DNA of 64,000 nucleotides from an uncultured SAR92 cluster bacterium (GTDB lineage: Bacteria; Pseudomonadota; Gammaproteobacteria; Pseudomonadales; Porticoccaceae), in assembly GCA_902596775.1 (NCBI GenBank), contig CACJVE010000009.1, positions 1-64,000 of the forward strand. Reading direction: 5' to 3'. The position numbers and the translations under genes were made by a program. A model generated the notes under the pieces. The model did no database searches, had not been told where the DNA came from, and saw only the letters and a list, made by a program, of their open reading frames with translations. Positions 55,665-64,000 of the stretch are shown piece after piece (the first letter of the stretch is position 1; each line of letters starts with the position of its first letter).

Positions 55665-56438
55665 ATGGCCAATTTAATTACTGAAACAGTAACAAATGTT
55701 CATCATTGGAATGACAGTCTGTTTAGTTTCAAGACAACTCGGGAAACCAGCTTCCGATTTAAAAATGGACATTTTGTGATGATTGGACTCGAGGTCGACG
55801 GGCGACCACTGATGCGCGCTTATTCAATAGTCAGCGCAAATTATGAGGAAGAACTTGAATTCTTCAGCATAAAAGTGCCTGATGGCCCTTTAACGTCAAG
55901 ACTGCAACATTTAAAAGTAGGCGACAAACTGCTGATTGGGAAAAAGCCTACCGGGACATTAATTACTGATCATATGATTTCCGGAAAGCATTTGTATTTG
56001 ATCGGCACTGGAACTGGGCTCGCGCCATTTATGAGTATTATAAAAGATCCAGAGGTTTATGAACAATTCGACAAAATTATTTTAGCCCATGGCGTTCGCT
56101 ACATAAGTGAGCTTGCATATTCAAATTATATAAAAGAAGAACTCCCAAACCATGAGTATTTTGGGGAAATGGTTAGAGAAAAATTGATCTACTATCCACT
56201 CGTTACAAGAGAGCCATATCAACATAATGGTCGGATAACAGAAATGATGACCTGTGGAAAATTATTTATTGATATTGGGCTTCCCCTACCCAATAAAACG
56301 GACGATCGGTTTATGCTTTGTGGCAGTCCAAGTATGTTAAAAGACATGTGCGCCATTCTCGATGAGAGAGGTTTTTCTGAGGCCCGAAACATCGAGCCCG
56401 GAGAATATGTCATTGAACGTGCGTTCGTCGAGAGATAG
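55665..56438 (+). CDS. fpr: Ferredoxin/flavodoxin-NADP reductase
   Basis: A 257-residue FAD enzyme that transfers electrons between NADPH and ferredoxin or flavodoxin. FAD motif RAYSIVSANY, the phosphate segment FSIKVPDGPLTSRL, the NADP motif GTGTGLAPFMSI, CGSPSMLKDM, and the Fpr-type end VIERAFVER. I start at MANLITETV (55665), which aligns with Fpr proteins; an ATG at 55605 would add 20 unlike residues. It stands alone on the plus strand; its 3' end faces azurin 9 nt away. Confidence 0.93.
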   Translation: MANLITETVTNVHHWNDSLFSFKTTRETSFRFKNGHFVMIGLEVDGRPLMRAYSIVSANYEEELEFFSIKVPDGPLTSRLQHLKVGDKLLIGKKPTGTLITDHMISGKHLYLIGTGTGLAPFMSIIKDPEVYEQFDKIILAHGVRYISELAYSNYIKEELPNHEYFGEMVREKLIYYPLVTREPYQHNGRITEMMTCGKLFIDIGLPLPNKTDDRFMLCGSPSMLKDMCAILDERGFSEARNIEPGEYVIERAFVER

Positions 56439-56447
56439 CGTTTAAGC

Positions 56448-56897
56448 TTAATTTACGATGAACTTCCCTCTCATACTGTAAGAGTGTCCGGGGAAAGAAC
56501 AAAAGAATGTATAATCTGAACCGACAGACAAACTACTAGTTGAAAATTCTAAGGTCGTTGTCTCACCGCCTCCAATAACATTAGATACTGCTAGAACTCG
56601 ATCATCTCCTGCTGGAACATAACTTGCCACTAGGCCAGCTCGCATGCCTTCCATGGAAACAGCTTGGACGTCCGCAGTATTTGAGAGCACCCAGTTATGT
56701 CCCATGATCTTCGCAGGCAATTTTCCAGTATGTGTCATATTTACAGTAATCGTGCCGCAGCTTTTTTCTGCTGACATGGAAGCAGTGCTAAATTTAAGAT
56801 AATCTCCAACCTCAATATCAAACGAACAAGCCGCCATTACTGATGGAGTAGAAAAGCCGAAGAGTGCTAAAAATAAAAAATAAAACGCATTACGCAT
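56448..56897 (-). CDS. Azurin (periplasmic type-1 copper protein)
   Basis: A 149-residue cupredoxin with a signal peptide (residues 1-22, cut after VMA). Copper ligands are His67 in IMGHNWV, Cys133 and His138 in FFCSFPGHSYSM, and axial Met142. Cys24 and Cys47 form the usual azurin disulfide. It carries single electrons in the periplasm, for example to cytochrome oxidase or a peroxidase. It is 24 nt downstream of the Ni-SOD protease gene on the same strand and so probably part of that operon. Confidence 0.95.
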   Translation of the reverse strand: MRNAFYFLFLALFGFSTPSVMAACSFDIEVGDYLKFSTASMSAEKSCGTITVNMTHTGKLPAKIMGHNWVLSNTADVQAVSMEGMRAGLVASYVPAGDDRVLAVSNVIGGGETTTLEFSTSSLSVGSDYTFFCSFPGHSYSMRGKFIVN

Positions 56898-56921
56898 GGG
56901 ATATCCTCTAATTTAATTCAT

Positions 56922-57251
56922 TTAATACGGGGAACTCTGCGTCTTAGACCTTCTGAGAAACCAACGTTGCGAAAGGATTTTAGGAATCTTCAAAACCATC
57001 TTACCAACCACGTCTTCTTGACCGTATGACTGATAACACAAAGAAGATTCTGCATTCTTATTATCCCCACAAACTGATATTAAGCCGTTATTTATTGCAC
57101 TGATTCTCTTGACAATATTACCAGCCTGTTTAGTTCTCAGAATAATAACGTCGCCTACTCGGTAATTTTTGACTATGAGTGACACAAAGATCTGCCCCGA
57201 CACTAACGTCGGGGACATGCTATTTCCTGAAACTCTGTAGAGGTTTATCAA
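56922..57251 (-). CDS. sodX: Nickel superoxide dismutase maturation protease (SodX)
   Basis: A 109-residue S26-type signal-peptidase-like serine protease. The catalytic serine is in GNSMSPTL (near residue 11) and the lysine in VKRI; RVGDVIIL, SVCGDNKN and VVGKMVLKIP complete the family. It removes the propeptide of Ni-SOD so that the metal hook can fold. It has a TTG start (57251) directly after the sodN stop, so the two are coupled. The short size and lack of a clear membrane helix are typical of SodX. Confidence 0.93.
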   Translation of the reverse strand: MINLYRVSGNSMSPTLVSGQIFVSLIVKNYRVGDVIILRTKQAGNIVKRISAINNGLISVCGDNKNAESSLCYQSYGQEDVVGKMVLKIPKILSQRWFLRRSKTQSSPY

Positions 57252-57713
57252 TTATAACTTTGGTTGGACTACACTCATTGCAGGCGGATAGGGTGCAGCA
57301 ACAGTTTCGGTTGCAACTCCTTTTGTATCCCAAAACATTTCAGCAAACTTATTTACACTCTCCAATAACTTTTCGCCATTTTCTCTCGCAATTTCCTGTT
57401 TACACTTCGACGCTTGTTGCATTATCGAGTGCACTACTTCATGCACATTCGGATAAGCTTCTATTTGTGGCCCTTTAAAGTAATCTCCCCATATTGTAAC
57501 AACATCATGTTTAACACTCGCTGCGTGCGTTTCCTTTTGCTCAGTTAATCTTACTAATTGAGCGGCATCTGCAACAGATTTAAGGGGATCTCCAAGCTCA
57601 GCAATAAGATCTAGTAATCTAATGATACTGAGGGTTGCAATTTGGGCGGTAGCTGGATCATATATTTTGCAGGGTATATCACAGTGCGCCTTAACTTCTT
57701 TTATATCAAACAT
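57252..57713 (-). CDS. sodN: Nickel-containing superoxide dismutase
   Basis: A 153-residue Ni-SOD precursor. Propeptide MFDIKEVKA precedes the nickel hook H-CDIPC-KIYDP: His10 (mature His1), Cys11 and Cys15 bind nickel, and Tyr18 and Asp12 shape the active site. Residue 16 is Lys where the family usually has Gly. The four-helix core (TIWGDYFKG, HEVVHSIMQQASKCK) ends at FAEMFWDTKG, where known Ni-SODs stop; a further ~20 residues rich in Pro and Ala follow. It detoxifies superoxide without iron or manganese, useful in iron-poor surface water. Confidence 0.95.
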   Translation of the reverse strand: MFDIKEVKAHCDIPCKIYDPATAQIATLSIIRLLDLIAELGDPLKSVADAAQLVRLTEQKETHAASVKHDVVTIWGDYFKGPQIEAYPNVHEVVHSIMQQASKCKQEIARENGEKLLESVNKFAEMFWDTKGVATETVAAPYPPAMSVVQPKL

Positions 57714-57725
57714 TTTCTTATCCTA

Positions 57726-57962
57726 TTATTTATCTGAGCTACGTCGAGTTCTTGTTTGGTTATCGATCTTGATTGCCTGATTCAAAATATTATTCTTTTG
57801 TCTTTTTGCTCTAAGTGCAAAACTTGTCGCAATGAATAACGCGAAGATTAGAAGGCCCATAAATACACCATGATCGGCGATCATCAACTGATGACCCCCT
57901 TCGTGCGCTAAACTTAAAGATGGCACTATTATTATCGCCAAAAAGGCTGAAATTTTTTTCAC
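57726..57962 (-). CDS. Small His-rich single-span membrane protein upstream of Ni-SOD
   Basis: A 78-residue protein of no recognised family. A signal peptide (residues 1-19, PSLSLA) would be cleaved to leave HEGGHQLMIADHG as the new amino terminus, followed by one membrane helix (about 33-52) and a basic cytoplasmic tail (KRQKNN, TRTRRSSDK). The exposed N-terminal His with two more His nearby could bind Ni or Cu. GTG start with AAGGAT upstream. It lies 12 nt before sodN on the same strand. A role in metal supply is inferred from position and residues only. Confidence 0.7.
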   Translation of the reverse strand: MKKISAFLAIIIVPSLSLAHEGGHQLMIADHGVFMGLLIFALFIATSFALRAKRQKNNILNQAIKIDNQTRTRRSSDK

Positions 57963-58085
57963 AAGAATTATCCTTTGTTAATTAAACCAGTAGTTGATAC
58001 GACTAAAATTTGAATTTTAGATTAGAAGGGTATCACTAATTAGCACTAAACTGTAAAAAGTTTGAGGCACACCTAAGTTGATTTC

Positions 58086-58475
58086 TCAATACCCCAAAAT
58101 AGGATTTACCACGTTTATGATCAAAACTAGCATCGTCAAGACGACACTTGCTCCATGGAGTAGACCAAACCTTTTATTATTGCCTTCATCTCTCGCTCGA
58201 TTTGTTGCAGGGATGAGTAAGTAAGCTATCATTGCAAGAGTTGCTGTAAGCAAACCAACCACCGCACTATTTAACTGCTGTGATGAAAACGAAAAGGCAG
58301 CTCCAAGTATTCCGACAGTGACTAAAATAACAAAAAATTTAGGGAAAAGACTCCTCAAAAACTTTCCTGCATGGTCCTCACCAAGCACTCGAAAGACCGA
58401 AGGCGCTAACACGGAGGTTTGCAAAATTATTATGCCAATCACTACTCCATTTAATGCATGTATGGTGCCCATCAT
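58086..58475 (-). CDS. DUF4149/TMEM205-like membrane protein
   Basis: A 129-residue protein with four predicted membrane helices. Features: an amino-terminal IHALNGVVIGIIILQTSVLAPSVF, GKFLRSLFPKFF, LIPATNRARDEG, and FGLLHGASVVLTML near the end. This matches DUF4149. Function unknown. It is 124 nt upstream of the HEGGH protein and directly downstream of prolyl endopeptidase (30 nt). Confidence 0.82.
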   Translation of the reverse strand: MMGTIHALNGVVIGIIILQTSVLAPSVFRVLGEDHAGKFLRSLFPKFFVILVTVGILGAAFSFSSQQLNSAVVGLLTATLAMIAYLLIPATNRARDEGNNKRFGLLHGASVVLTMLVLIINVVNPILGY

Positions 58476-58505
58476 AAGGTTAATCCTTTAAATCAAGTCT
58501 GTAAT

Positions 58506-60674
58506 CTAATATTCTTTTGGCAGTTCCATATACCCCATGTTGAATAGGGTAAAGGCATACCTATCTGCATATTGACTGATTATTTTAGACACGGGCGTGC
58601 CTGCACCATGCCCTGCGCTTCTCTCTACTCTGATTAAGGTAGGATTCACGCCTGTATTTCTCGCTTGAAGGTGCGCTGCAAACTTGTATGAATGTGCTGG
58701 AACAACACGATCATCATGATCGCCTGTTGTCACAAGGACAGCGGGATAATCACGTTCGTTAACATTGTGTACCGGGGAGTATCCGAGTAGATACTTGAAC
58801 ATTTCTTCGCTCTGATCACTAGTCCCATAATCAAACGCCCAACCTGCACCAGCAGTAAATTTGTGATAACGAAGCATATCCAAAACTCCCACTGCAGGTA
58901 GAGCGACCTTAAACAAATCCTTATACTGCGTTACGAGAGCGCCTACTAAAAGGCCTCCATTCGAACCGCCACTAATCGCTAATTTATCTGAGCTTGTGTA
59001 TCCTCTGTCAATAAGATATCCCGCTGCGGCGGCAAAGTCGTCAAAAACATTTTGCTTATTCTGTTGAGTTCCTGCGACATGCCAAGTCTTTCCATACTCC
59101 CCACCACCTCGTATATTGGGAACAGCATAAATACCCCCTTGCTCAAGCCAAAATGCATTTGAAGTTCGAAAATTAGGCGTAAGACTTATATCGAAGCCAC
59201 CATATCCGTATAAAATGGTCGGATTGGATCCATCTAATATGAGGCTCTTTCTGTGAGTGATCATCATTGGAACTTTAGTCCCATCTTTAGATTCATAAAA
59301 CACTTGAGTAGATATGTATTTTTCGGGATCAAAATCAATCGAGGGCTTCTCATATAAAATTGACTCGCCCGACTCAACGTCAAATTTATAAATGCTACTG
59401 GGAGTTGAATAATTCGAGAAGCTATAAAAAAGAACCTTATCTTCTTTCTTGCCACTGAATGCACTGACGCTCCCCAATCCTGGTAGCTTAACTTGTCTCA
59501 CTAGGTTCCCACCATAATCGAACTGCGAGACAACCGATAACGCATCTTCAAGATATTCAACAAAAATATTGTTTCCACCCAGTGAAACTGTCATTACCGA
59601 ATCTTTCTCAGGCACAAAATCAACCCAATATTCTGGAGTTGGAGACTCAACACTCGCAGTCACAATTCTATTATTAGGAGATTTATAATCAGTAACGATA
59701 AGAAGACTATCCATATAATGGTCAAGCACATAAGCGTCTGAACTTGCATCATCAAGAATTGTTAAAATCGGGGATGTATCACTTTCCAGATCTTTTAAGT
59801 AAAGAAAATTTCCAGTTGTTGAATCCGTCGCAGATATTACCAAATACCTTTCATCGTCTGTTACAGACCCAGAAACATAGCGATGTTTTTGATCCTCACT
59901 ACCACCAAAAACCACCTCATCACTCTCTTGTGATTCGCCCAGGCGATGGAAATATAACTTATGGTGGTCCGTAATGTCAGACAAAATACTACCCTCTGGT
60001 TTTTCATAACTAGAGTAATAAAAACCCTCGTTACCAACCCAAGATATACCAGAGAATTTTATGTCATTTAGGGTTGGCTCAAGCTGCTCTTTAGTTTCTA
60101 CATCAATAACTATTACTTCTCTCCAATCTGAACCAGATCGCGATATTGAATAAGCTGCCAGAGCACCATCTTTCGAGAAACTTATTGAAGTTAAAGCCAC
60201 CGTGCCATCTTCACTAAAAGAATTCGGGTCAATAAAGATTTCGACATCTTCAAGATTCTCTTTGTAACGATAAAGGACATATTGATTTTGTAGCCCATCA
60301 TTTTTGTAGAAATAAGTGTAAGCGCCTTCTTGAAATGGGGCACCTACCTTCTCGTAATCCCAAAGAATAGACAATCTATCTGCAATTTTTTTCGTATAGG
60401 AAATTTGAGATAAATAATTAGAAGTAGTTGTATTTTGAGAGTCGACCCATTGTCCTGTCTTTTCTGATCGGTCGTCTTCCAACCACCGATACGGGTCGAT
60501 TACTTCATACCCAAAGTATGTATCTACAACCGGGTTTTTTTCGGTAACAGGGTAAGATAAATCGTTAGGTTGTTGAGACAATTCAATTTCCCCGTGTAAT
60601 TCTTTTTTCTGACAGCCTGAGACGGCAAATAAAATAGCCGTTAAACCGAAGTAATAGCCTAGAAATTTTGACAT
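58506..60674 (-). CDS. Prolyl endopeptidase (S9A), lipoprotein
   Basis: A 722-residue prolyl oligopeptidase. Signature DPYRWLEDDRS near the start, beta-propeller in the middle, then the hydrolase domain with GYGGFDIS, RGGGEYGKTWH, nucleophile SGGSNGGLL, Asp in DHDDRVVPAHSYKF and His in RSAGHGAGTP. A lipoprotein leader ends VSGC, so it is a periplasmic form. I use ATG 60674; an in-frame GTG lies at 60698. Distinct from the oligopeptidase B at 33487. Confidence 0.94.
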   Translation of the reverse strand: MSKFLGYYFGLTAILFAVSGCQKKELHGEIELSQQPNDLSYPVTEKNPVVDTYFGYEVIDPYRWLEDDRSEKTGQWVDSQNTTTSNYLSQISYTKKIADRLSILWDYEKVGAPFQEGAYTYFYKNDGLQNQYVLYRYKENLEDVEIFIDPNSFSEDGTVALTSISFSKDGALAAYSISRSGSDWREVIVIDVETKEQLEPTLNDIKFSGISWVGNEGFYYSSYEKPEGSILSDITDHHKLYFHRLGESQESDEVVFGGSEDQKHRYVSGSVTDDERYLVISATDSTTGNFLYLKDLESDTSPILTILDDASSDAYVLDHYMDSLLIVTDYKSPNNRIVTASVESPTPEYWVDFVPEKDSVMTVSLGGNNIFVEYLEDALSVVSQFDYGGNLVRQVKLPGLGSVSAFSGKKEDKVLFYSFSNYSTPSSIYKFDVESGESILYEKPSIDFDPEKYISTQVFYESKDGTKVPMMITHRKSLILDGSNPTILYGYGGFDISLTPNFRTSNAFWLEQGGIYAVPNIRGGGEYGKTWHVAGTQQNKQNVFDDFAAAAGYLIDRGYTSSDKLAISGGSNGGLLVGALVTQYKDLFKVALPAVGVLDMLRYHKFTAGAGWAFDYGTSDQSEEMFKYLLGYSPVHNVNERDYPAVLVTTGDHDDRVVPAHSYKFAAHLQARNTGVNPTLIRVERSAGHGAGTPVSKIISQYADRYAFTLFNMGYMELPKEY

Positions 60675-60837
60675 TTTTCTCGATTTATTTTCACCCACTA
60701 AGATTTCATCCTATCAATGACTTCATACTTTACCGACTAGACTAAGTTTACTCATTCACTAACAACCCAGTTCACATAAAAATTAAATCATATTCTGAAT
60801 ACAGCGCTGAAAGCCGAAATCATTTTAATTCATTGAT

Positions 60838-62217
60838 CTATTCTGTTGATCTAAAATCATCATCAAGATTAGCAACAATCCACGTGAAAGCAGCGTAAGC
60901 TGCCACATTTTGAGCCATGTCAGATGGGTCTATCTTATCAAGGGTATCATCTGCTGTATGATGATAATCAAAATAATCCCATCCATTTTGCTTCAAAGTA
61001 ACAGCAGGAACTCCTAGTTCTCTAATTGGTCCAATATCAGGACCTCCAGAGGCATTATTATCCCCCCTCCCAATACCTAAAGGCTCAAGAATTTTATGAA
61101 TAGCATCGCCCAAGTATAATTTTTCAGGAGCGAAATTCGTATCAAATTTCCATATACGACCTGCGCCAAAGTCAGATTCTGCACCAACAATATGTTTGTG
61201 AAGACTTGATTTATACTTTTCTGCGTAAGCTCTTGCTCCCACCAAACCTACTTCTTCCGAACCAAACATCACGACTCTAATAGTTCGCTTAGGCACTTTA
61301 TTTAAATCCATGATAAGTTTTGCCGCGCCAACCGTGATTCCAATCCCCGCTCCGTCGTCAATTGCGCCCGTTCCCAAATCCCAACTATCTAGATGAGCAC
61401 CAATAAGAACTATTTCATCGGTCAAGCCTGGTATTTCAGCAATTACATTGCCGGACTCCACCTTGCCTTTCGCTTCAACATGGAGAGATAGTTTTACTTT
61501 AACATCTCCTCTTTCGAGTGCTCTCTGAAGCTGATCAGCATCTGGCGCAGATAGAGCCGCCACAGGCACCTTCTTTATATCTTTCTCGTAAGTCATCTGT
61601 CCAGTATGAGCAAATCTATGGTGATCAGTCCCTACTGAGCGAATCAACGCGGCTATTGCTCCTCTTTTGCCTGCTTCATTCGCGGCTCCAGAACGCTTTT
61701 TCACTGCAATCCCGTAGCCTGAACCCCCCTGAGTTCGCGTCATATATTCATCAACAAAGACAACTTTTCCTTCCAACCCACTAAGTGGAGCGTCTTTGAG
61801 AGCCTGGAGTGTGGGGAAACTTACGATATCACCCGAAAGACCACCCGTCGGAGTTGAGACACTACCACCAAGCGTTGTAACTACTAAATTTTGTGGGAAA
61901 GGAGATATTATCTGGACATGTTCATGCCGTCTCTCCCAGTGATCAACCGAAAAAGGTTCACTTCTTATGTTTGAAAATTCCAGCTCTTTAAATTTTTTCT
62001 CTCCCCAATCTCGCGCTCGCTTTTCCGCTTCGGTCCCCGCCAATCTTGGCCCAACTTCTGTGGTTAAACTCTCAACTATTTCAAAACCGATATTACTATT
62101 CAAACCACGGTTGATTAAGAGTTTTGCCTCGTCGACAATGATCTGATCAATAACATCTTTACTATGTGCATTGCATCCAACGAAAAAAATAACGAAAAAA
62201 AGAAATCTTAAAAGCAA
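60838..62217 (-). CDS. M28-family metallopeptidase with PA domain, exported
   Basis: A 459-residue zinc exopeptidase. Metal-binding and catalytic motifs: GAHLDSWDLGTGAIDDGAGI (His, Asp), FGSEEVGLVGA (Glu pair), ESDFGAG (Asp) and YHHTADDT (His). A PA domain (GLEGKVVFVDEY, RSVGTDHHRFAHTG) is inserted before the peptidase core. The start is TTG 62217 with AAGGAG 6 nt upstream. The amino terminus FFVIFFVGCNAH suggests a lipobox at Cys15. Removes amino-terminal residues or dipeptides; similar to plasma glutamate carboxypeptidase. Confidence 0.93.
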   Translation of the reverse strand: MLLRFLFFVIFFVGCNAHSKDVIDQIIVDEAKLLINRGLNSNIGFEIVESLTTEVGPRLAGTEAEKRARDWGEKKFKELEFSNIRSEPFSVDHWERRHEHVQIISPFPQNLVVTTLGGSVSTPTGGLSGDIVSFPTLQALKDAPLSGLEGKVVFVDEYMTRTQGGSGYGIAVKKRSGAANEAGKRGAIAALIRSVGTDHHRFAHTGQMTYEKDIKKVPVAALSAPDADQLQRALERGDVKVKLSLHVEAKGKVESGNVIAEIPGLTDEIVLIGAHLDSWDLGTGAIDDGAGIGITVGAAKLIMDLNKVPKRTIRVVMFGSEEVGLVGARAYAEKYKSSLHKHIVGAESDFGAGRIWKFDTNFAPEKLYLGDAIHKILEPLGIGRGDNNASGGPDIGPIRELGVPAVTLKQNGWDYFDYHHTADDTLDKIDPSDMAQNVAAYAAFTWIVANLDDDFRSTE

Positions 62218-62243
62218 ATCTCACTCCTTAAAAATTACAGTTT

Positions 62244-64000
62244 CTAAATTCTAGTAAACCTCAACCAATTGATATTCCATGATGGTCCCAACGCATTTAT
62301 TCTAAGAACCTGTTGTCCGGCATCCAAGGTCAGTGTCGAACTCTCGGTAACCCAATTTTGCCAACCTCCCGTGCTTGGAACTGTCTGTGTATCTAACTTT
62401 TCATTATCAACCAAAACCTCAAAACCAGTACTACCATTCAAACTTGCGAGCCTATACTCCACAAAATAGTCACCAGAATCACCTACATCTATTAAGTACT
62501 CAATCCAATCTCCTGATTCAATGTAACCCACGTTTGAACCGCCTCCATTGTCAGTAGTATTTTCAATTTGAATTCCAAACATGTCGCTATAGTCCTCAGC
62601 TTGGACTAATCCTGGGATACTATTGATTACTATTTCACCGCCGGTTGAGGAACCACTTTCATCCAAATCATCACCGAGTGTATCCTGATCGCTGTAGGTC
62701 AGACCGAAACCATATGCGAACAAAGGTTCGTAGTCATTGTCAAAACGGTTCAAGCTAAACTGTGTTGGTGTGTTCGGCCATGAGAATGATAAGCGCCCAT
62801 CAAAATCGAAATTTGTTGATCCTTCATTATTTTGGAAAATTACATCAGCAACTCCAATACCCTCAGATCCAGGCAACCATGCAGCTATAAAAGCATCAGA
62901 TGCATTAATTTCAGCGTTAACCCATAACGGCCTTCCTGACAAAAATATTGAGACAACAGGGATATCTTGATCTTGCAAAGATCGTAAAAGATTTAAATCA
63001 GACTTGGAACCCGCTTGATATTCAAGTGTGGAGATATCACCTGCTCCCTCCGCATAAGGTGATTCACCAAAAACAACAATCGCTATATCTGGTTTTGCAC
63101 CTGAGTAACTACCATCCACACTCAATCTTGACGTACCTCCTCCTTCAGCGACGGCTTGAGATATTCCATCATAAATTGAGGTGCCGCCTGGAAAGTCAGC
63201 ATTCGAGTTGCCAGTACCCTGCCAAGTCACCGTCCATCCGCCGCTCTGTTGTCCAATATCATTGGCTCCACCTCCCGCGATAAGAACACTTTGGCCTCTT
63301 TCTAACGGGAGGATTGAGTTTTTATTTTTTAATAATACTATAGACTTTCGCACTGCCTCTCTTGCCACTGCTCGATGCTCTTGAGAGCCTAAAACATTCA
63401 AGCTCTCAGCGTATTCCCTATCTGAAGGACGAACTGAATCTAATAGGCCTGATCTGGCCTTGACCCTAAGAATTCTGGTGACTGCGTCATTAATTCGAGA
63501 CATTTCAATCTGGCCACTCCCAACTTGATTTATCGTATTTTCTATAAATGCTCTCCAAGAATTTGGCACCATGATCATATCAACGCCAGCGTTTATAGCC
63601 TGAGCACACTGATCATCGCTACATCCTGAAACTTGACCATGCCCATTCCAATCTCCGATTACAAACCCATCAAAACCCATCTGTTCTTTTAGAACATCGG
63701 TTAAGAGGTAATTATTCCCATGAACTTTATCGCCATTCCAACTATTGTAAGTCGCCATTATGGTTTGAACTCCAGCACGAAGGGCAGCAATATATCCCTG
63801 TCCATGAATATCTCTTAACTCTGACTCGGAAACCTCTGTGTCACCCTGATCAACTCCATCGGTTGTTCCACCATCACCAATGAAATGTTTTGCTGTTGCC
63901 ACCACTTTACTAGCTGAGAAAAGCGAGCTGGTCTCACTTTCACCCTGCAATCCCTTCACCATTGCGGTCATATATTCACTGACAATTTGCGGATCTTCAG
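62244..64000 (-). CDS. GH3 beta-glucosidase with carboxyl-terminal CBM6 (partial, 5' end outside window)
   Basis: At least 585 residues; the frame is open through 64000, so the amino terminus is missing. The GH3 part has KHFIGDGGT, GVQTIMATYNSW, the nucleophile Asp in FVIGDWNGHG, KSIVLLKN, and a probable acid/base region GESPYAEGAGD, as in ExoP/Cel3-type exo-beta-glucanases. After a Ser/Gly/Asp linker, the last ~130 residues form a CBM6 (VQAEDYSDMFG, GYIESGDWIEYLID, INWLRFTRI). It should release glucose from beta-1,3/1,4-glucans such as laminarin, with the CBM holding the polymer. Confidence 0.92.
   Translation of the reverse strand, partial: EDPQIVSEYMTAMVKGLQGESETSSLFSASKVVATAKHFIGDGGTTDGVDQGDTEVSESELRDIHGQGYIAALRAGVQTIMATYNSWNGDKVHGNNYLLTDVLKEQMGFDGFVIGDWNGHGQVSGCSDDQCAQAINAGVDMIMVPNSWRAFIENTINQVGSGQIEMSRINDAVTRILRVKARSGLLDSVRPSDREYAESLNVLGSQEHRAVAREAVRKSIVLLKNKNSILPLERGQSVLIAGGGANDIGQQSGGWTVTWQGTGNSNADFPGGTSIYDGISQAVAEGGGTSRLSVDGSYSGAKPDIAIVVFGESPYAEGAGDISTLEYQAGSKSDLNLLRSLQDQDIPVVSIFLSGRPLWVNAEINASDAFIAAWLPGSEGIGVADVIFQNNEGSTNFDFDGRLSFSWPNTPTQFSLNRFDNDYEPLFAYGFGLTYSDQDTLGDDLDESGSSTGGEIVINSIPGLVQAEDYSDMFGIQIENTTDNGGGSNVGYIESGDWIEYLIDVGDSGDYFVEYRLASLNGSTGFEVLVDNEKLDTQTVPSTGGWQNWVTESSTLTLDAGQQVLRINALGPSWNINWLRFTRI

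Overview
This is an A+T-rich chromosomal window, very probably from a streamlined marine surface-water gammaproteobacterium of SAR86-like type. The case rests on a proteorhodopsin next to a complete retinal pathway, a DASH cryptochrome, two large TonB-dependent receptors, many exported hydrolases and peptidases, tight operons with overlapping genes, and frequent TTG/GTG starts. The genus-level assignment is inference. I found no tRNA, rRNA, CRISPR array, insertion sequence or prophage gene.

Layout. (1) 1-5464: a 5' fragment of nrdR on the plus strand runs antisense into the 3' end of a Nudix gene; then glyA, a DUF3429-DUF393-SDR operon and a divergent cryptochrome-DASH gene. (2) 5465-16259: a photoheterotrophy island. 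A blue-type proteorhodopsin has its own strong terminator and is followed by crtE-crtB-crtY-blh-idi, an HIBCH-like hydrolase, crtI, a CPXCG zinc-ribbon protein and an exported amidohydrolase. (3) 16249-31592: exported degradative enzymes (GH3, penicillin-acylase family, DUF1800/DUF1501 pair, M3 peptidase, carboxylesterase, Bax-like glucosaminidase) around two nucleic-acid or ribosome genes (rbgA-like GTPase, DnaQ-Cho fusion). (4) 31618-45244: DUF4399, an MFS transporter, oligopeptidase B, two gamma-glutamyltransferase-family enzymes, a TonB receptor, a DASS dicarboxylate transporter and a lyase of the fumarase/aspartase superfamily with a signal peptide. (5) 45339-55270: a TonB receptor with two flavin-dependent 'tryptophan halogenase' proteins, SapC, a cupin/JmjC protein, DUF2237, a methyltransferase and an esterase, all on the minus strand. 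(6) 55271-58475: ferredoxin-NADP reductase, azurin, nickel superoxide dismutase with its maturation protease, a tiny His-rich membrane protein and a DUF4149 protein. (7) 58506-64000: prolyl endopeptidase, M28 peptidase and a GH3-CBM6 glucosidase cut by the window edge.

Taken together, the cell would gain energy from light (proteorhodopsin plus home-made retinal), take up oligomers through TonB receptors, process peptides, gamma-glutamyl compounds, amides, esters and glucans in the periplasm, and import the products (DASS, MFS). A Ni-SOD/azurin/FNR group handles redox stress. The parts least explained by known systems are the periplasmic lyase beside the dicarboxylate importer, the double halogenase cluster, and the HEGGH membrane protein upstream of Ni-SOD.
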